Shown here: positions 7,482 through 14,527 of the stretch, piece by piece
Layout of the letters: every line of letters starts with the position of its first letter
Numbering within the stretch: position 1 is the stretch's first letter
Assembly (NCBI GenBank): GCA_030145945.1
Contig: JASLDK010000068.1
Location: 1 to 14,527, forward strand
Source: Nocardioides sp.
Lineage (GTDB): Bacteria; Actinomycetota; Actinomycetes; Propionibacteriales; Nocardioidaceae
Direction: 5' to 3'
DNA: 14,527 nt
Translations under genes and position numbers: made by a program
Notes under the pieces: model-generated
What the model was told of the DNA's origin: nothing
Seen by the model: the letters and a program-made list of their open reading frames with translations, nothing else
Databases searched by the model: none

Positions 7482-9575
7482 ATGAGCGACGCCGACCTTC
7501 CCGTCGTACCCCCTGCTGCGCGCGAGGAGCACGCCCGCCTGAGCGAGGAGATCGAGGACGCCCGCTGGCGCTACTACGTCCTCGACGAGCCGACCCTGTC
7601 CGATGCCGACTTCGACGGCCGGATGCGACGGTTGGAGGCATTGGAGGAGGAGTACGCCGAGTTGCGTACGCCGGACTCGCCGACCCAGAAGGTCGGGGGC
7701 GCCGTCGCCACGGACTTCACCGCGGTCGACCACCTGCAACGCATGGAGAGCCTCGACAACGCCTTCTCCTTCGAAGAGTTGGCCGGCTGGCACGGACGCC
7801 TCGGCCGCGACGGGATCACCGACGCGGCCCTCCTGTGCGAGCTGAAGGTCGACGGCCTGGCCATCAACCTCCTCTACGAGCAGGGCCGCCTGGTGCGCGC
7901 GCTCACCCGCGGCGACGGCCGCACCGGCGAGGACGTGACGCCCAACGTCAAGACGATCGCTTCGATCCCCCACCGGCTCACGGCCTCCGACGAGTTCCCG
8001 ATCCCCGACCTGGTCGAGGTCCGCGGCGAGGTGTTCCTGCCCGTCGCCGCGTTCGAGTCCTTGAACGTGTCGATGACCGAGGCCGGGCGACCGGCCTTCG
8101 CCAACCCCCGCAACGCCGCGGCCGGATCATTGCGCCAGAAGGATCCCAAGGTCACTGCGACGCGAGCGCTCGACATGGTCTGCCACGGCATCGGCGCCCG
8201 GCAGGGATTCGAGCCGACCGCGCAGTCGCAGGCCTACCGGGCATTGGCCGCCTGGGGCCTGCCGATCTCCGAGCAGGTGCGTGTCGTGCCGACTCTGAGC
8301 GAGGTCGAGGACTACATCGCCAACGCGGGGGAGAAGCGGCACACGATCGTCCCCTACGAGATCGACGGCGTCGTCGTGAAGGTCGATGATGTGGCGCTCC
8401 AACGTCGCCTCGGTTCGACCAGTCGTGCGCCGCGCTGGGCGATCGCGTTCAAGTACCCACCCGAAGAGGTCAACGCCAGGCTCCTCGACATCGCCGTCAA
8501 TGTCGGACGGACGGGCCGCGTCACGCCGTACGGCGTCATGGAGCCCACCAAGGTGGCGGGCTCGACCGTCGAGAACGCCACCCTGCACAACTTCCACGAG
8601 GTCGAGCGCAAGGACGTGCGCCCCGGCGACACGGTCATCCTGCGCAAGGCCGGTGACGTGATCCCCGAGATCGTCGGTCCGGTGCTGCCGCTGCGTCCCG
8701 ACGGGCTGGCGCCGTGGGTCGCCCCGACGACCTGCCCGGCCTGTGGGACGGAGCTGGTCGAGCAGAAGGAGGGCGACAAGGACCGTCGCTGTCCCAACCA
8801 CGAGAGCTGCCCCGGACAGGTGCGCGAGCGGGTGTTCTTCGTCGCCGGGCGCAGCGCCTTCGACATCGAGGGGCTCGGCTACGAGGCGGCCGTCGCGCTC
8901 CTCGACGCGGGTGTGATCACCAACGAGGGGGACGTGTTCGACCTCGACGCCGACAAGCTCCGGTCGACCGAGCTGTTCACCCGCGCCCCGAAGAAGGGCG
9001 AGGACGGTCCGCAGCTCAGCGCCAACGGGGAGAAGCTGCTCGCCAACCTCGACTCCCGCAAGAATGTCGCGCTGTGGCGCGTGATCGTCGCCCTCTCGAT
9101 CCGCCACACCGGCCCCAGTGCCTCGCGAGCGCTGGCGCAGGAGTTCGGCTCCATGGCCGCCATCCGGGCGGCGTCGGAGGAAGAGCTGGCGGCAGCCGAG
9201 GGCGTCGGACCGACCATCGCCCGCGCCGTCATCGAGTGGTTCGCCGTCGACTGGCACACCGCCATCGTCGACAAGTGGACCGCCGCCCGGGTGTCCATGG
9301 CCGACGAGCGCGACGAGTCCGTCGCGCGCACCCTCGAGGGACTCACTGTCGTCGTCACCGGCTCGCTCGTCGACTTCTCCCGCGACTCCGCCAAGGAGGC
9401 CATCTTGGCGCGCGGTGGCAAGGCCGCCGGATCCGTCTCCAAGAAGACCGACTACGTCGTCATCGGCGAGAACGCCGGGTCGAAGGCGGAGAAGGCGGAG
9501 CAGCTCGGCGTACCCATCCTTGACGAGGACGGCTTCAAGAAGCTGCTGACTGACGGACCAGCCGCGATCGCATGA
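7482..9575 (+). CDS. ligA: NAD-dependent DNA ligase LigA
   Basis: A 697-residue replicative ligase that seals nicks between Okazaki fragments and in repair, using NAD+ as adenylate donor. The domains are in standard order. The N-terminal Ia domain contains the YYVLDEPTLSDADFD NMN-binding region. The adenylation domain carries the nucleotide-attaching lysine K122 in CELKVDG, followed by the OB fold. A Cys4 zinc finger follows (C418, C421, C437, C443), then helix-hairpin-helix repeats, and a BRCT domain from about residue 610 (TLEGLTVVVTGSL). Start choice: ATG 7482 has GGAAGA (7467-7472) 9 nt upstream. ATG 7473 directly abuts that site, and GTG 7452 would add 10 atypical residues. Its stop is back to back with the stop of the convergent M16 peptidase gene. 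Confidence 0.96.
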   Translation: MSDADLPVVPPAAREEHARLSEEIEDARWRYYVLDEPTLSDADFDGRMRRLEALEEEYAELRTPDSPTQKVGGAVATDFTAVDHLQRMESLDNAFSFEELAGWHGRLGRDGITDAALLCELKVDGLAINLLYEQGRLVRALTRGDGRTGEDVTPNVKTIASIPHRLTASDEFPIPDLVEVRGEVFLPVAAFESLNVSMTEAGRPAFANPRNAAAGSLRQKDPKVTATRALDMVCHGIGARQGFEPTAQSQAYRALAAWGLPISEQVRVVPTLSEVEDYIANAGEKRHTIVPYEIDGVVVKVDDVALQRRLGSTSRAPRWAIAFKYPPEEVNARLLDIAVNVGRTGRVTPYGVMEPTKVAGSTVENATLHNFHEVERKDVRPGDTVILRKAGDVIPEIVGPVLPLRPDGLAPWVAPTTCPACGTELVEQKEGDKDRRCPNHESCPGQVRERVFFVAGRSAFDIEGLGYEAAVALLDAGVITNEGDVFDLDADKLRSTELFTRAPKKGEDGPQLSANGEKLLANLDSRKNVALWRVIVALSIRHTGPSASRALAQEFGSMAAIRAASEEELAAAEGVGPTIARAVIEWFAVDWHTAIVDKWTAARVSMADERDESVARTLEGLTVVVTGSLVDFSRDSAKEAILARGGKAAGSVSKKTDYVVIGENAGSKAEKAEQLGVPILDEDGFKKLLTDGPAAIA

Positions 9576-11267
9576 TCAAGGTCGGGAGTCTCGCACCGCG
9601 CGCCGCGCCTGCCGGATGATCAAGGGGGACATGATCGTGCCGAAGAGCGCAGCCCACACGATGGCCTGAGCAGTCACCCGCTGGTCGATGGCGACGCGCA
9701 GCATGAAACTCGCCAGGGCGATGAGCGGGGCCACCACGATCGTCGAGACCACAGGCGACTTCATGAGGTAGGGCTCCGTGGCGCCGGCCCATCGTTGGAA
9801 TCCGGTCAGCCGATGGGCGCTCGGAAAGCCGCTGGCGGGCTGTGGCAGGTGCAGACCCTCGGGGATGTGGCGATCGACGAAGGCGATCGCCTTCGGGCCG
9901 TCGACCCACCACGTCGGTAGGAGAGTCAAGCTGTAGCCGTCTTGACGGAGCAGACGCCGCGGCCCGTCGTCGTAGACCAGATACGCAGTGACATCTTCGA
10001 GTGCGACGCCCAAACTCTGGTCCCCATCCGCGACCGCCACGCGCAAAGGATGGAGGTGCAACCGGGCCGGGTCCCCGGGCCAGTTGATGGACCGCACGCT
10101 CACGCTTTCGGCGTGGGGTTCCGTCTCCGGCATCTCGATGAGAGGGAGGTCGGCGGAGGCTGCAAGCGGATCCGGACTGCCCAACAGCAACGACGCACGG
10201 AGCATGGTGAAGTCACGCGTCAGTTGTTCAGCGGTCGTGCTGCGGATCTGGTCCAACCTCTGATCCAACGGAACCGGTTGATGACCATGGAGGTGGCGCA
10301 GCGCTGCTGCGAAGGCGATTCCGCCCACGGCGTAGGGATCGCTCGTTCGCCTGACTGTTCGTGAGATCTCTTCGGCGAGCCATGCTTCGCGAACCGCTCC
10401 GGCCACGAGGTCGTCGAGAACGGCGACGATGGTGCGCCCGGGATCGATGGCGGCGGCCTCATGGACATCCGAGCCGGCGAGGACGACCGCGCAGTCGTGA
10501 TCGATCGGTTCGTAGGTCGCCCAGGGGGCGTAGGCGGCACCGGCCTCGCCACGAAGCCTGGTCTCGAGGGCGCGTTGCAGGATCGAGGTCCCGACGAACA
10601 TGCCGCCGTCTCGCTGCACCACCCCCGACATCGTCCACGAATCACTCAGGTAGGTGCCCGGTTGCGTCTCGACGGGCAGCGCCCGCGCCAGTGGGCGAAG
10701 GCCACCTGCAGGCAGGTTCAGGACCAGGTCGGAGGGTGGTGGGCCATCCAGGGCGAGCGCGGCGTTGCCCGTGACGAAGGCGTCGCCGGCCCTCGCCCGA
10801 AGAGCCGGCGCCGCTGCTCGGGAGAGTCCGAGCTCGCCGTACCCGATCAGGCCGGGGCCCCGTACGCCGTACCTCCAACTCAACGCCTCTGCGACAGGGC
10901 CGCGTCCGCGTGTGGCTGCCTCGGCTCGTAGTACCTGGCGTTCGTGATCCAACGAGTCCAAGTTCGGCTCGCTCAGCCACTGGGTGATGGCGCGAAGATG
11001 AGCAATGACTGCTGACGGAGTCCCGTGGGCTTCAAAGGTGGTGTCGTGCAGACCAACCGAACCGTTGATCTCCAGGTCACCGTGGCCCGCGTTGGTTGTG
11101 AGGCAAAGGTGCTCGAGCAAGTGCTGCCATCCCGACTCCGTCACTACCTCGTCGGCCGAGCCGAAACGGAAACCCAGCCTCGCAGTCAGAGTGGGTCGTC
11201 CGGAGGCAACCCAGAAGCAGGGGACGCCGTCGACATCGGTGACGTGGAGGAGCGGGGAGCCGGACAT
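9576..11267 (-). CDS. M16 (insulinase/pitrilysin-like) metallopeptidase with PH-like region and two C-terminal TM helices
   Basis: A 563-residue protein. The inverted zinc motif HxxEH is intact as HLLEH (H49, E52, H53), and E127 (PVAEAL, 74 residues after H53) fits the third zinc ligand, so the protein is probably an active peptidase. The second M16 half carries LRGEAGAAY (238-246), resembling the substrate-binding R/Y motif of M16 C domains. Residues about 400-475 (RLHLHPLRVAV... DVTAYLVYDDGPRRLL ... TWWVDG) look like a bacterial PH-like beta domain. Two hydrophobic helices follow (about 506-523 and 532-551). There is no signal peptide, so I infer a cytosol-facing protease held to the membrane by a hairpin. 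The substrate is unknown. Codon use looks a little less GC-rich at third positions than in its neighbours by eye. The ribosome binding site is weak at ATG 11267. It lies 84 bp downstream of the P-loop-like gene. Confidence 0.78.
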   Translation of the reverse strand: MSGSPLLHVTDVDGVPCFWVASGRPTLTARLGFRFGSADEVVTESGWQHLLEHLCLTTNAGHGDLEINGSVGLHDTTFEAHGTPSAVIAHLRAITQWLSEPNLDSLDHERQVLRAEAATRGRGPVAEALSWRYGVRGPGLIGYGELGLSRAAAPALRARAGDAFVTGNAALALDGPPPSDLVLNLPAGGLRPLARALPVETQPGTYLSDSWTMSGVVQRDGGMFVGTSILQRALETRLRGEAGAAYAPWATYEPIDHDCAVVLAGSDVHEAAAIDPGRTIVAVLDDLVAGAVREAWLAEEISRTVRRTSDPYAVGGIAFAAALRHLHGHQPVPLDQRLDQIRSTTAEQLTRDFTMLRASLLLGSPDPLAASADLPLIEMPETEPHAESVSVRSINWPGDPARLHLHPLRVAVADGDQSLGVALEDVTAYLVYDDGPRRLLRQDGYSLTLLPTWWVDGPKAIAFVDRHIPEGLHLPQPASGFPSAHRLTGFQRWAGATEPYLMKSPVVSTIVVAPLIALASFMLRVAIDQRVTAQAIVWAALFGTIMSPLIIRQARRAVRDSRP

Positions 11268-11276
11268 GGTCCGGTC

Positions 11277-11282
11277 AGGCTA
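11277..11282 (-). promoter_or_regulatory. Possible -10 box for the M16 peptidase gene
   Basis: TAGCCT on the minus strand lies 9 nt before the ATG, which would give an almost leaderless transcript. No -35 is recognisable at a normal distance. The gene could instead be co-transcribed with the upstream P-loop-like gene across the 84-bp gap. Confidence 0.3.
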
Positions 11283-11351
11283 GAACGAGTTGACCGGCCT
11301 CGCTGCGAAATCGGTCGCGCGGGAGGGCCGCGTGGCCGACGACGGCGCCGA

Positions 11352-11786
11352 CTAGCGTTCGACCGTTGACATCCAATCCGCGACCGCCTGGGGGTCCGGC
11401 AGCCGCAGGACGGTCAGGTGCGGGTGGGCGATGCCCGCGGAATCGACCCAGCCGAGGTCGGGCTCGCGGGCGTCCGAGCGCATCCGTCGGAAAGTGCGAC
11501 GGACCCGATTGCCGAAGGTCGCTGCCTCGAGCTGGACCTGGGCGAGGACGTCGGCACGCGGCAGCAGGACCGAGCGGGCCCACGCGTTCTCACTGGTCGT
11601 CACCCATCCGTCGAAGGCGGCGAGTTCGGCGACCTCGGCCGGACCGGAGAGATCGGCGAGAGGCACCAGCGGTACGTCGAGTGCGTCGGCGAGCCGCTGG
11701 AGGAATGCCGTCAACAGGTCTCCCGGCGCTCCGGCGACGACCACCCGCTGGGGGAGTCGGCCTGAAGCGGGAGGGAGGGCATGCAC
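11352..11786 (-). CDS. Degenerate P-loop nucleotide-kinase-like protein (FlaR/topology-modulation type), likely non-ATP-binding
   Basis: Encodes 144 residues. The order of elements resembles small P-loop kinase-like proteins: a beta strand and loop RVVVAGAPGDLLT (14-26), LADALDVPLVPL, then DGWVTTSENAWARSVLLPRAD, then an arginine-rich VRRTFRRM. It ends with HPHLTVLRLPDPQAVADWM, like the C-terminal VRLRSP...WL of that group. The Walker A GxxGxGK[ST] is recognisable but damaged: G19, G22 and T26 remain while the GK pair is L24-L25, so ATP hydrolysis is unlikely. Family assignment is by eye and moderate. The start at GTG 11786 is supported by TAGAAT exactly 7 nt upstream, a leaderless arrangement; the open frame extends further but has no support there. 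It is divergent from gatC and lies upstream of the M16 peptidase gene on the same strand. Confidence 0.6.
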   Translation of the reverse strand: MHALPPASGRLPQRVVVAGAPGDLLTAFLQRLADALDVPLVPLADLSGPAEVAELAAFDGWVTTSENAWARSVLLPRADVLAQVQLEAATFGNRVRRTFRRMRSDAREPDLGWVDSAGIAHPHLTVLRLPDPQAVADWMSTVER

Positions 11787-11793
11787 CCGCCGG

Positions 11794-11799
11794 ATTCTA
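11794..11799 (-). promoter_or_regulatory. -10 box of a leaderless promoter for the P-loop-like gene
   Basis: TAGAAT on the minus strand is followed by 7 nt and then the GTG at 11786, the spacing expected when transcription begins at the start codon. There is no purine-rich ribosome binding site before the GTG, which agrees with leaderless translation. No clear -35 is seen. Confidence 0.55.
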
Positions 11800-11805
11800 G
11801 GGACC

Positions 11806-11926
11806 CCTCCGGCGCCTTGCGGGCCCGGGCCGGGGATCATTGCCCACCTGGGGCACCCTCGGCACGCGCCTCGCGGCGTTGCCGTCGGTCGACGGGCCCC
11901 GGCCCGCCTTCCTCCGGCGCCTTGCG
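11806..11926. repeat. 16-bp direct repeat pair with GC-rich inverted elements between divergent promoters
   Basis: CCTCCGGCGCCTTGCG occurs exactly at 11806-11821 and 11911-11926, 105 bp apart. CGGGCCGGGG at 11826-11835 has its reverse complement CCCCGGCCCG at 11897-11906 and again at 11963-11972, so the strand can fold into strong hairpins. These lie in the 204-bp gap between the P-loop-like gene and gatC. Role unknown. Confidence 0.7.
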
Positions 11927-11977
11927 ACGCACGCACCGAGCGCACCCCAGCCGGACAAGCACCCCCGGCCCGGGCCC

Positions 11978-11983
11978 TAGACT
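11978..11983 (+). promoter_or_regulatory. -10 box of a leaderless promoter for gatCAB
   Basis: TAGACT is followed by 7 nt and then the gatC ATG at 11991, mirroring the divergent TAGAAT-N7-GTG. There is no ribosome binding site upstream of gatC, so the operon transcript probably begins at the A of its ATG. No convincing -35 is present. Confidence 0.6.
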
Positions 11984-11990
11984 CAGCGGC

Positions 11991-12290
11991 ATGTCTCAAC
12001 TCACCCGCGACGAGGTGGCCCACCTGGCCGACCTCGCCCGGATCGACCTCGACGACGCCGAGCTGGACCACCTGGCCCCCCAGCTCAACGTGATCCTCGA
12101 GGCGGTCGCGTCCATCAGCGGTGTCGCCGGCGACGACGTCCCGCCGACCTCCCACCCGATCCCGCTCACGAACGTTTTCCGCGACGACGTGGTCGTGCCG
12201 TCGCTGACCGCCGAGCAGGCGTTGTCGGGCGCACCGGCCGCAGAGGAACAGCGTTTCCGGGTGCCGCGGATCCTGGGAGAAGAGCAGTGA
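11991..12290 (+). CDS. gatC: Asp-tRNA(Asn)/Glu-tRNA(Gln) amidotransferase subunit C
   Basis: A 99-residue subunit that wraps around GatA and GatB and stabilises the GatCAB complex. The typical opening LTRDEVAHLADLARIDL (4-20) and the helix ending LNVILEAV are present. They are followed by the extended segment with P-T-S-H-P-I-P (around 131-138 of the family consensus style) and the terminal RFRVPRIL, which inserts at the GatA-GatB interface. Length is normal. The start is ATG 11991, matching the leaderless promoter, although the frame is open further upstream. The stop overlaps gatA as GTGA. Confidence 0.95.
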   Translation: MSQLTRDEVAHLADLARIDLDDAELDHLAPQLNVILEAVASISGVAGDDVPPTSHPIPLTNVFRDDVVVPSLTAEQALSGAPAAEEQRFRVPRILGEEQ

Positions 12291-13822
12291 CCGATCTGAT
12301 CAAGAGGACCGCCGCCGAGCTGGCCGATGCGCTTGCCGCAGGCGAGACCACGTCGGTCGAGCTGACCCAGGCGCACCTCGACCGCATCTACGAGATTGAC
12401 GGAGTGGTTGACGGCGAGCCGAGAGGCACTGGTCAGGGAGTCCATGCCTTCCTGCACGTCGACGCCGAGGGCGCGCTCGCCCAGGCCGCCGAGTCCGACG
12501 CCCGCCGCGCGGCGGGGGAGGCGCGGCACCTGCTGGACGGCGTACCGATCGCGGTCAAGGACGTGCTCGCGACCCAGGGCCTGCCCACCACCTGTGGGTC
12601 GAAGATCCTTGAGGGCTGGGTGCCGCCGTACGACGCCACCGTGGTCCGTCGCATCAAGGACGCTGGTCTGCCGATCCTCGGCAAGACCAACATGGACGAG
12701 TTCGCCATGGGCTCCTCCACCGAGCACTCGGCGTACGGCCCGACCCGCAACCCGTGGGACCAGACCCGGATCCCCGGTGGTTCAGGCGGCGGCTCGGCTG
12801 CTGCCGTCGCTGCCTTCGAGGCGCCGCTCGCCCTGGGCACCGACACCGGCGGCTCGATCCGCCAGCCCGGTGCCGTGACCGGCACGGTCGGCGTGAAGCC
12901 GACGTACGGCGGGGTGTCGCGCTACGGCCTCGTTGCGCTGGCCAACAGCCTCGACCAGGTCGGCCCGGTCACCCGGACCGTCCTCGACTCCGCGCTCCTG
13001 CACGAGTTGATCGGCGGGCACGACCCGCTCGACTCGACCTCGGTCAACACGCCCGTGGGCGCGTTCGTGGAGGCGGCCAAGCAGGGCGCCACTGGTGATC
13101 TCAAGGGCCTGAAGGTCGGCGTCATCAAGGAACTGGCCGGCGACGGCTGGCAGCCCGGCGTCATGCAGCGCTTCGCGGAGACCGTCGACCTGCTCAAGGA
13201 GCTCGGCGCCGAGGTCGCTGAGGTCTCGTGCCCGACCTTCGTGCATGCGATGGCGACCTACTACCTCATCCTCCCGGCGGAGTGTTCGTCCAACCTCGCC
13301 AAGTTCGATGCCATGCGCTACGGCCTGCGTGTCGTCCCTGACGGCGACCCGTCGGCTGAGGCGGTCATGAAGGCGACCCGCGACGCCGGTTTCGGCGACG
13401 AGGTCAAGCGCCGGATCATGATCGGCACCTATGCGCTGTCGAGCGGCTACTACGACGCCTACTACGGCACCGCGCAGAAGGTCCGCACGCTCATCTCGCG
13501 CGACTTCGCGGCCGCCTTCGAGAGTGTTGACGTGCTCGTTTCGCCGACCTCGCCGACCACCGCGTTCTCGCTGGGCGACAAGCTCGACGACCCGCTGGCG
13601 ATGTACCTGCAGGACCTCGCGACGATCCCGGCCAACCTCGCCGGCGTCCCTGGCATCTCGGTGCCCGCCGGTCTCGCCACCGAGGACAACCTCCCGGTCG
13701 GGTTCCAGGTCCTGGCCCCGGCCCTCGCCGACGAGCGTCTCTATCGGGTCGGCGCCGCCGTCGAGGCAGCGCTCACCGCTCGCTGGGGCGGACCGATCCT
13801 CAGCCAGAACGGAGCGATCTGA
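12287..13822 (+). CDS. gatA: Asp-tRNA(Asn)/Glu-tRNA(Gln) amidotransferase subunit A
   Basis: A 511-residue amidase-signature enzyme. It hydrolyses glutamine and passes the ammonia through a tunnel to GatB, which amidates Glu-tRNA(Gln) or Asp-tRNA(Asn). The Ser-cisSer-Lys triad can be placed at K91 (VPIAVKD), S166 (GGSGGGSAAAV) and S190 (GTDTGGSIRQPG). The spacings of 75 and 24 residues equal those of the S. aureus enzyme. The motif reads SGGGS where many homologues have SSGGS, a mild variation. GTG 12287 overlaps the gatC stop by 4 bp and has GGAG (12276-12279) 7 nt upstream. The stop shares one base with the gatB start (TGATG). Confidence 0.97.
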   Translation: MTDLIKRTAAELADALAAGETTSVELTQAHLDRIYEIDGVVDGEPRGTGQGVHAFLHVDAEGALAQAAESDARRAAGEARHLLDGVPIAVKDVLATQGLPTTCGSKILEGWVPPYDATVVRRIKDAGLPILGKTNMDEFAMGSSTEHSAYGPTRNPWDQTRIPGGSGGGSAAAVAAFEAPLALGTDTGGSIRQPGAVTGTVGVKPTYGGVSRYGLVALANSLDQVGPVTRTVLDSALLHELIGGHDPLDSTSVNTPVGAFVEAAKQGATGDLKGLKVGVIKELAGDGWQPGVMQRFAETVDLLKELGAEVAEVSCPTFVHAMATYYLILPAECSSNLAKFDAMRYGLRVVPDGDPSAEAVMKATRDAGFGDEVKRRIMIGTYALSSGYYDAYYGTAQKVRTLISRDFAAAFESVDVLVSPTSPTTAFSLGDKLDDPLAMYLQDLATIPANLAGVPGISVPAGLATEDNLPVGFQVLAPALADERLYRVGAAVEAALTARWGGPILSQNGAI

Positions 13823-14527
13823 TGACTGACACCCTGGTCCCGTTCGACGAGGTCATCGCGAAGTATGACCCCGCCCTCGGTCTCGAGGTCCACGTCGAGC
13901 TCAACACGAACACCAAGATGTTCTGCGGTTGCCCGGCCGTCTTCGGCGGCGAGCCCAACACCCAGGTCTGCCCGACCTGCCTGGGCCTGCCCGGCGCGAT
14001 GCCGGTCGTCAACGGCAAGGCCGTCGAATCGGCCATCCGGATCGGGCTCGCGCTCAACTGCTCGATCGCCGAGTGGTGCCGCTTCGCCCGGAAGAACTAC
14101 TTCTATCCGGACATGCCGAAGAACTTCCAGACCTCGCAGTACGACGAGCCGATCGCGTTCGACGGCTTCCTCGACGTCGACGTGGACGGCGAGACCTTCC
14201 GGGTCGAGATCGAGCGTGCCCACATGGAGGAGGACACCGGGAAGTCCACCCACATCGGTGGGTCGGACGGTCGCATCCACGGTGCCGACTATTCGCTGGT
14301 CGACTACAACCGCGCCGGCATCCCCCTGATCGAGATCGTCACCAGGCCGATCCTCGGCGCTGGGGACAAGGCACCGCTCATCGCCCGCGCCTATGTCGCC
14401 GCCCTGCGCGACATCATCCTCGCGCTCGGTGTCTCCGACGCGCGGATGGACCAGGGCTCGATCCGTGCCGACGTGAACCTTTCGCTCGCGCCCAAGGGCT
14501 CCGACAAGCTCGGGACCCGCAGCGAGA
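13822..14527 (+). CDS. gatB: Asp-tRNA(Asn)/Glu-tRNA(Gln) amidotransferase subunit B, 3' end outside window
   Basis: The frame stays open from ATG 13822 to the window end, giving 235 of the roughly 480-500 residues expected. GatB binds the misacylated tRNA and performs the kinase and transamidation step. Visible features are the LGLEVHVELNT motif (19-29) and the four zinc cysteines C35, C37, C50 and C53 (CGCP... VCPTC). These are followed by LGLPGAMPVVN, the FYPDMPKNFQTSQYD active-site segment, the IERAHMEEDTGKSTH motif, and YNRAGIPLIEIVT. The C-terminal tRNA-binding YqeY-like tail is beyond the window. GGAG at 13811-13814 lies 7 nt before the start, and the start overlaps the gatA stop by one base. 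Confidence 0.97.
   Translation, partial: MTDTLVPFDEVIAKYDPALGLEVHVELNTNTKMFCGCPAVFGGEPNTQVCPTCLGLPGAMPVVNGKAVESAIRIGLALNCSIAEWCRFARKNYFYPDMPKNFQTSQYDEPIAFDGFLDVDVDGETFRVEIERAHMEEDTGKSTHIGGSDGRIHGADYSLVDYNRAGIPLIEIVTRPILGAGDKAPLIARAYVAALRDIILALGVSDARMDQGSIRADVNLSLAPKGSDKLGTRSE

Noticed and set aside
7154..7483. Minus-strand frame with a hydrophobic-looking start (MTGILPGG...) between ligA and tetR
   Set aside because: It overlaps the ligA start, runs over the tetR promoter and into tetR in another frame, and shows no ribosome binding site. Its Ala-Gly-Ala pattern merely reflects the 12-bp repeat.
11787..12155. Long N-terminal extension of the P-loop-like gene on the minus strand
   Set aside because: The open frame continues across the intergenic region into gatC, but its translation is low-complexity. 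The TAGAAT-N7-GTG arrangement places the start at 11786.

Overview
The window is a gene-dense, very GC-rich chromosomal segment of an actinomycete. The combination obg-proB, iscS-mnmA-(core MetE-like)-ligA and gatC-gatA-gatB, the frequent GTG starts, the 1-8 bp gene overlaps and the TANNNT-N7-start-codon (leaderless) promoters all fit Actinomycetota. A Nocardioides-like member of the Propionibacteriales is my best guess by overall feel, but the genus is inference. No rRNA, tRNA, CRISPR array or insertion sequence is visible, and no gap between genes exceeds about 215 bp.

Left block (1-5063, + strand): the C-terminal end of the Obg GTPase overlaps proB. After 30 bp come iscS (cysteine desulfurase), mnmA (tRNA 2-thiouridylase) and a short MetE-like zinc methyltransferase, the last joined to mnmA by a GTGA overlap. 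IscS is the natural sulfur donor for MnmA. The MetE-like protein has no firmly known substrate. Middle block (5069-7266, - strand): a TetR repressor gene and a 14-TM DHA2-type drug exporter form a two-gene operon. It is driven by a recognisable promoter covered by an 18-bp-arm inverted repeat, evidently the TetR operator. This operon sits on the opposite strand between the MetE-like gene and ligA, which from my knowledge of mycobacterial genomes lie next to each other there.

Right block: ligA (+) ends stop-to-stop against a 563-aa membrane-anchored M16-type metallopeptidase (-). Upstream of the peptidase, same strand, lies a small P-loop-kinase-like protein whose Walker A glycine and lysine are replaced by leucines. 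A 204-bp divergent promoter region with direct and inverted repeats then separates these from gatC-gatA-gatB (+), the tRNA-dependent amidotransferase operon, with gatB cut by the window end.

Most of the window is housekeeping. The parts that look accessory and least described are the M16/PH-like/two-TM protein, the degenerate P-loop protein beside it, and the stand-alone MetE-like protein coupled to mnmA. I see no complete new multi-gene system that I could name with confidence.
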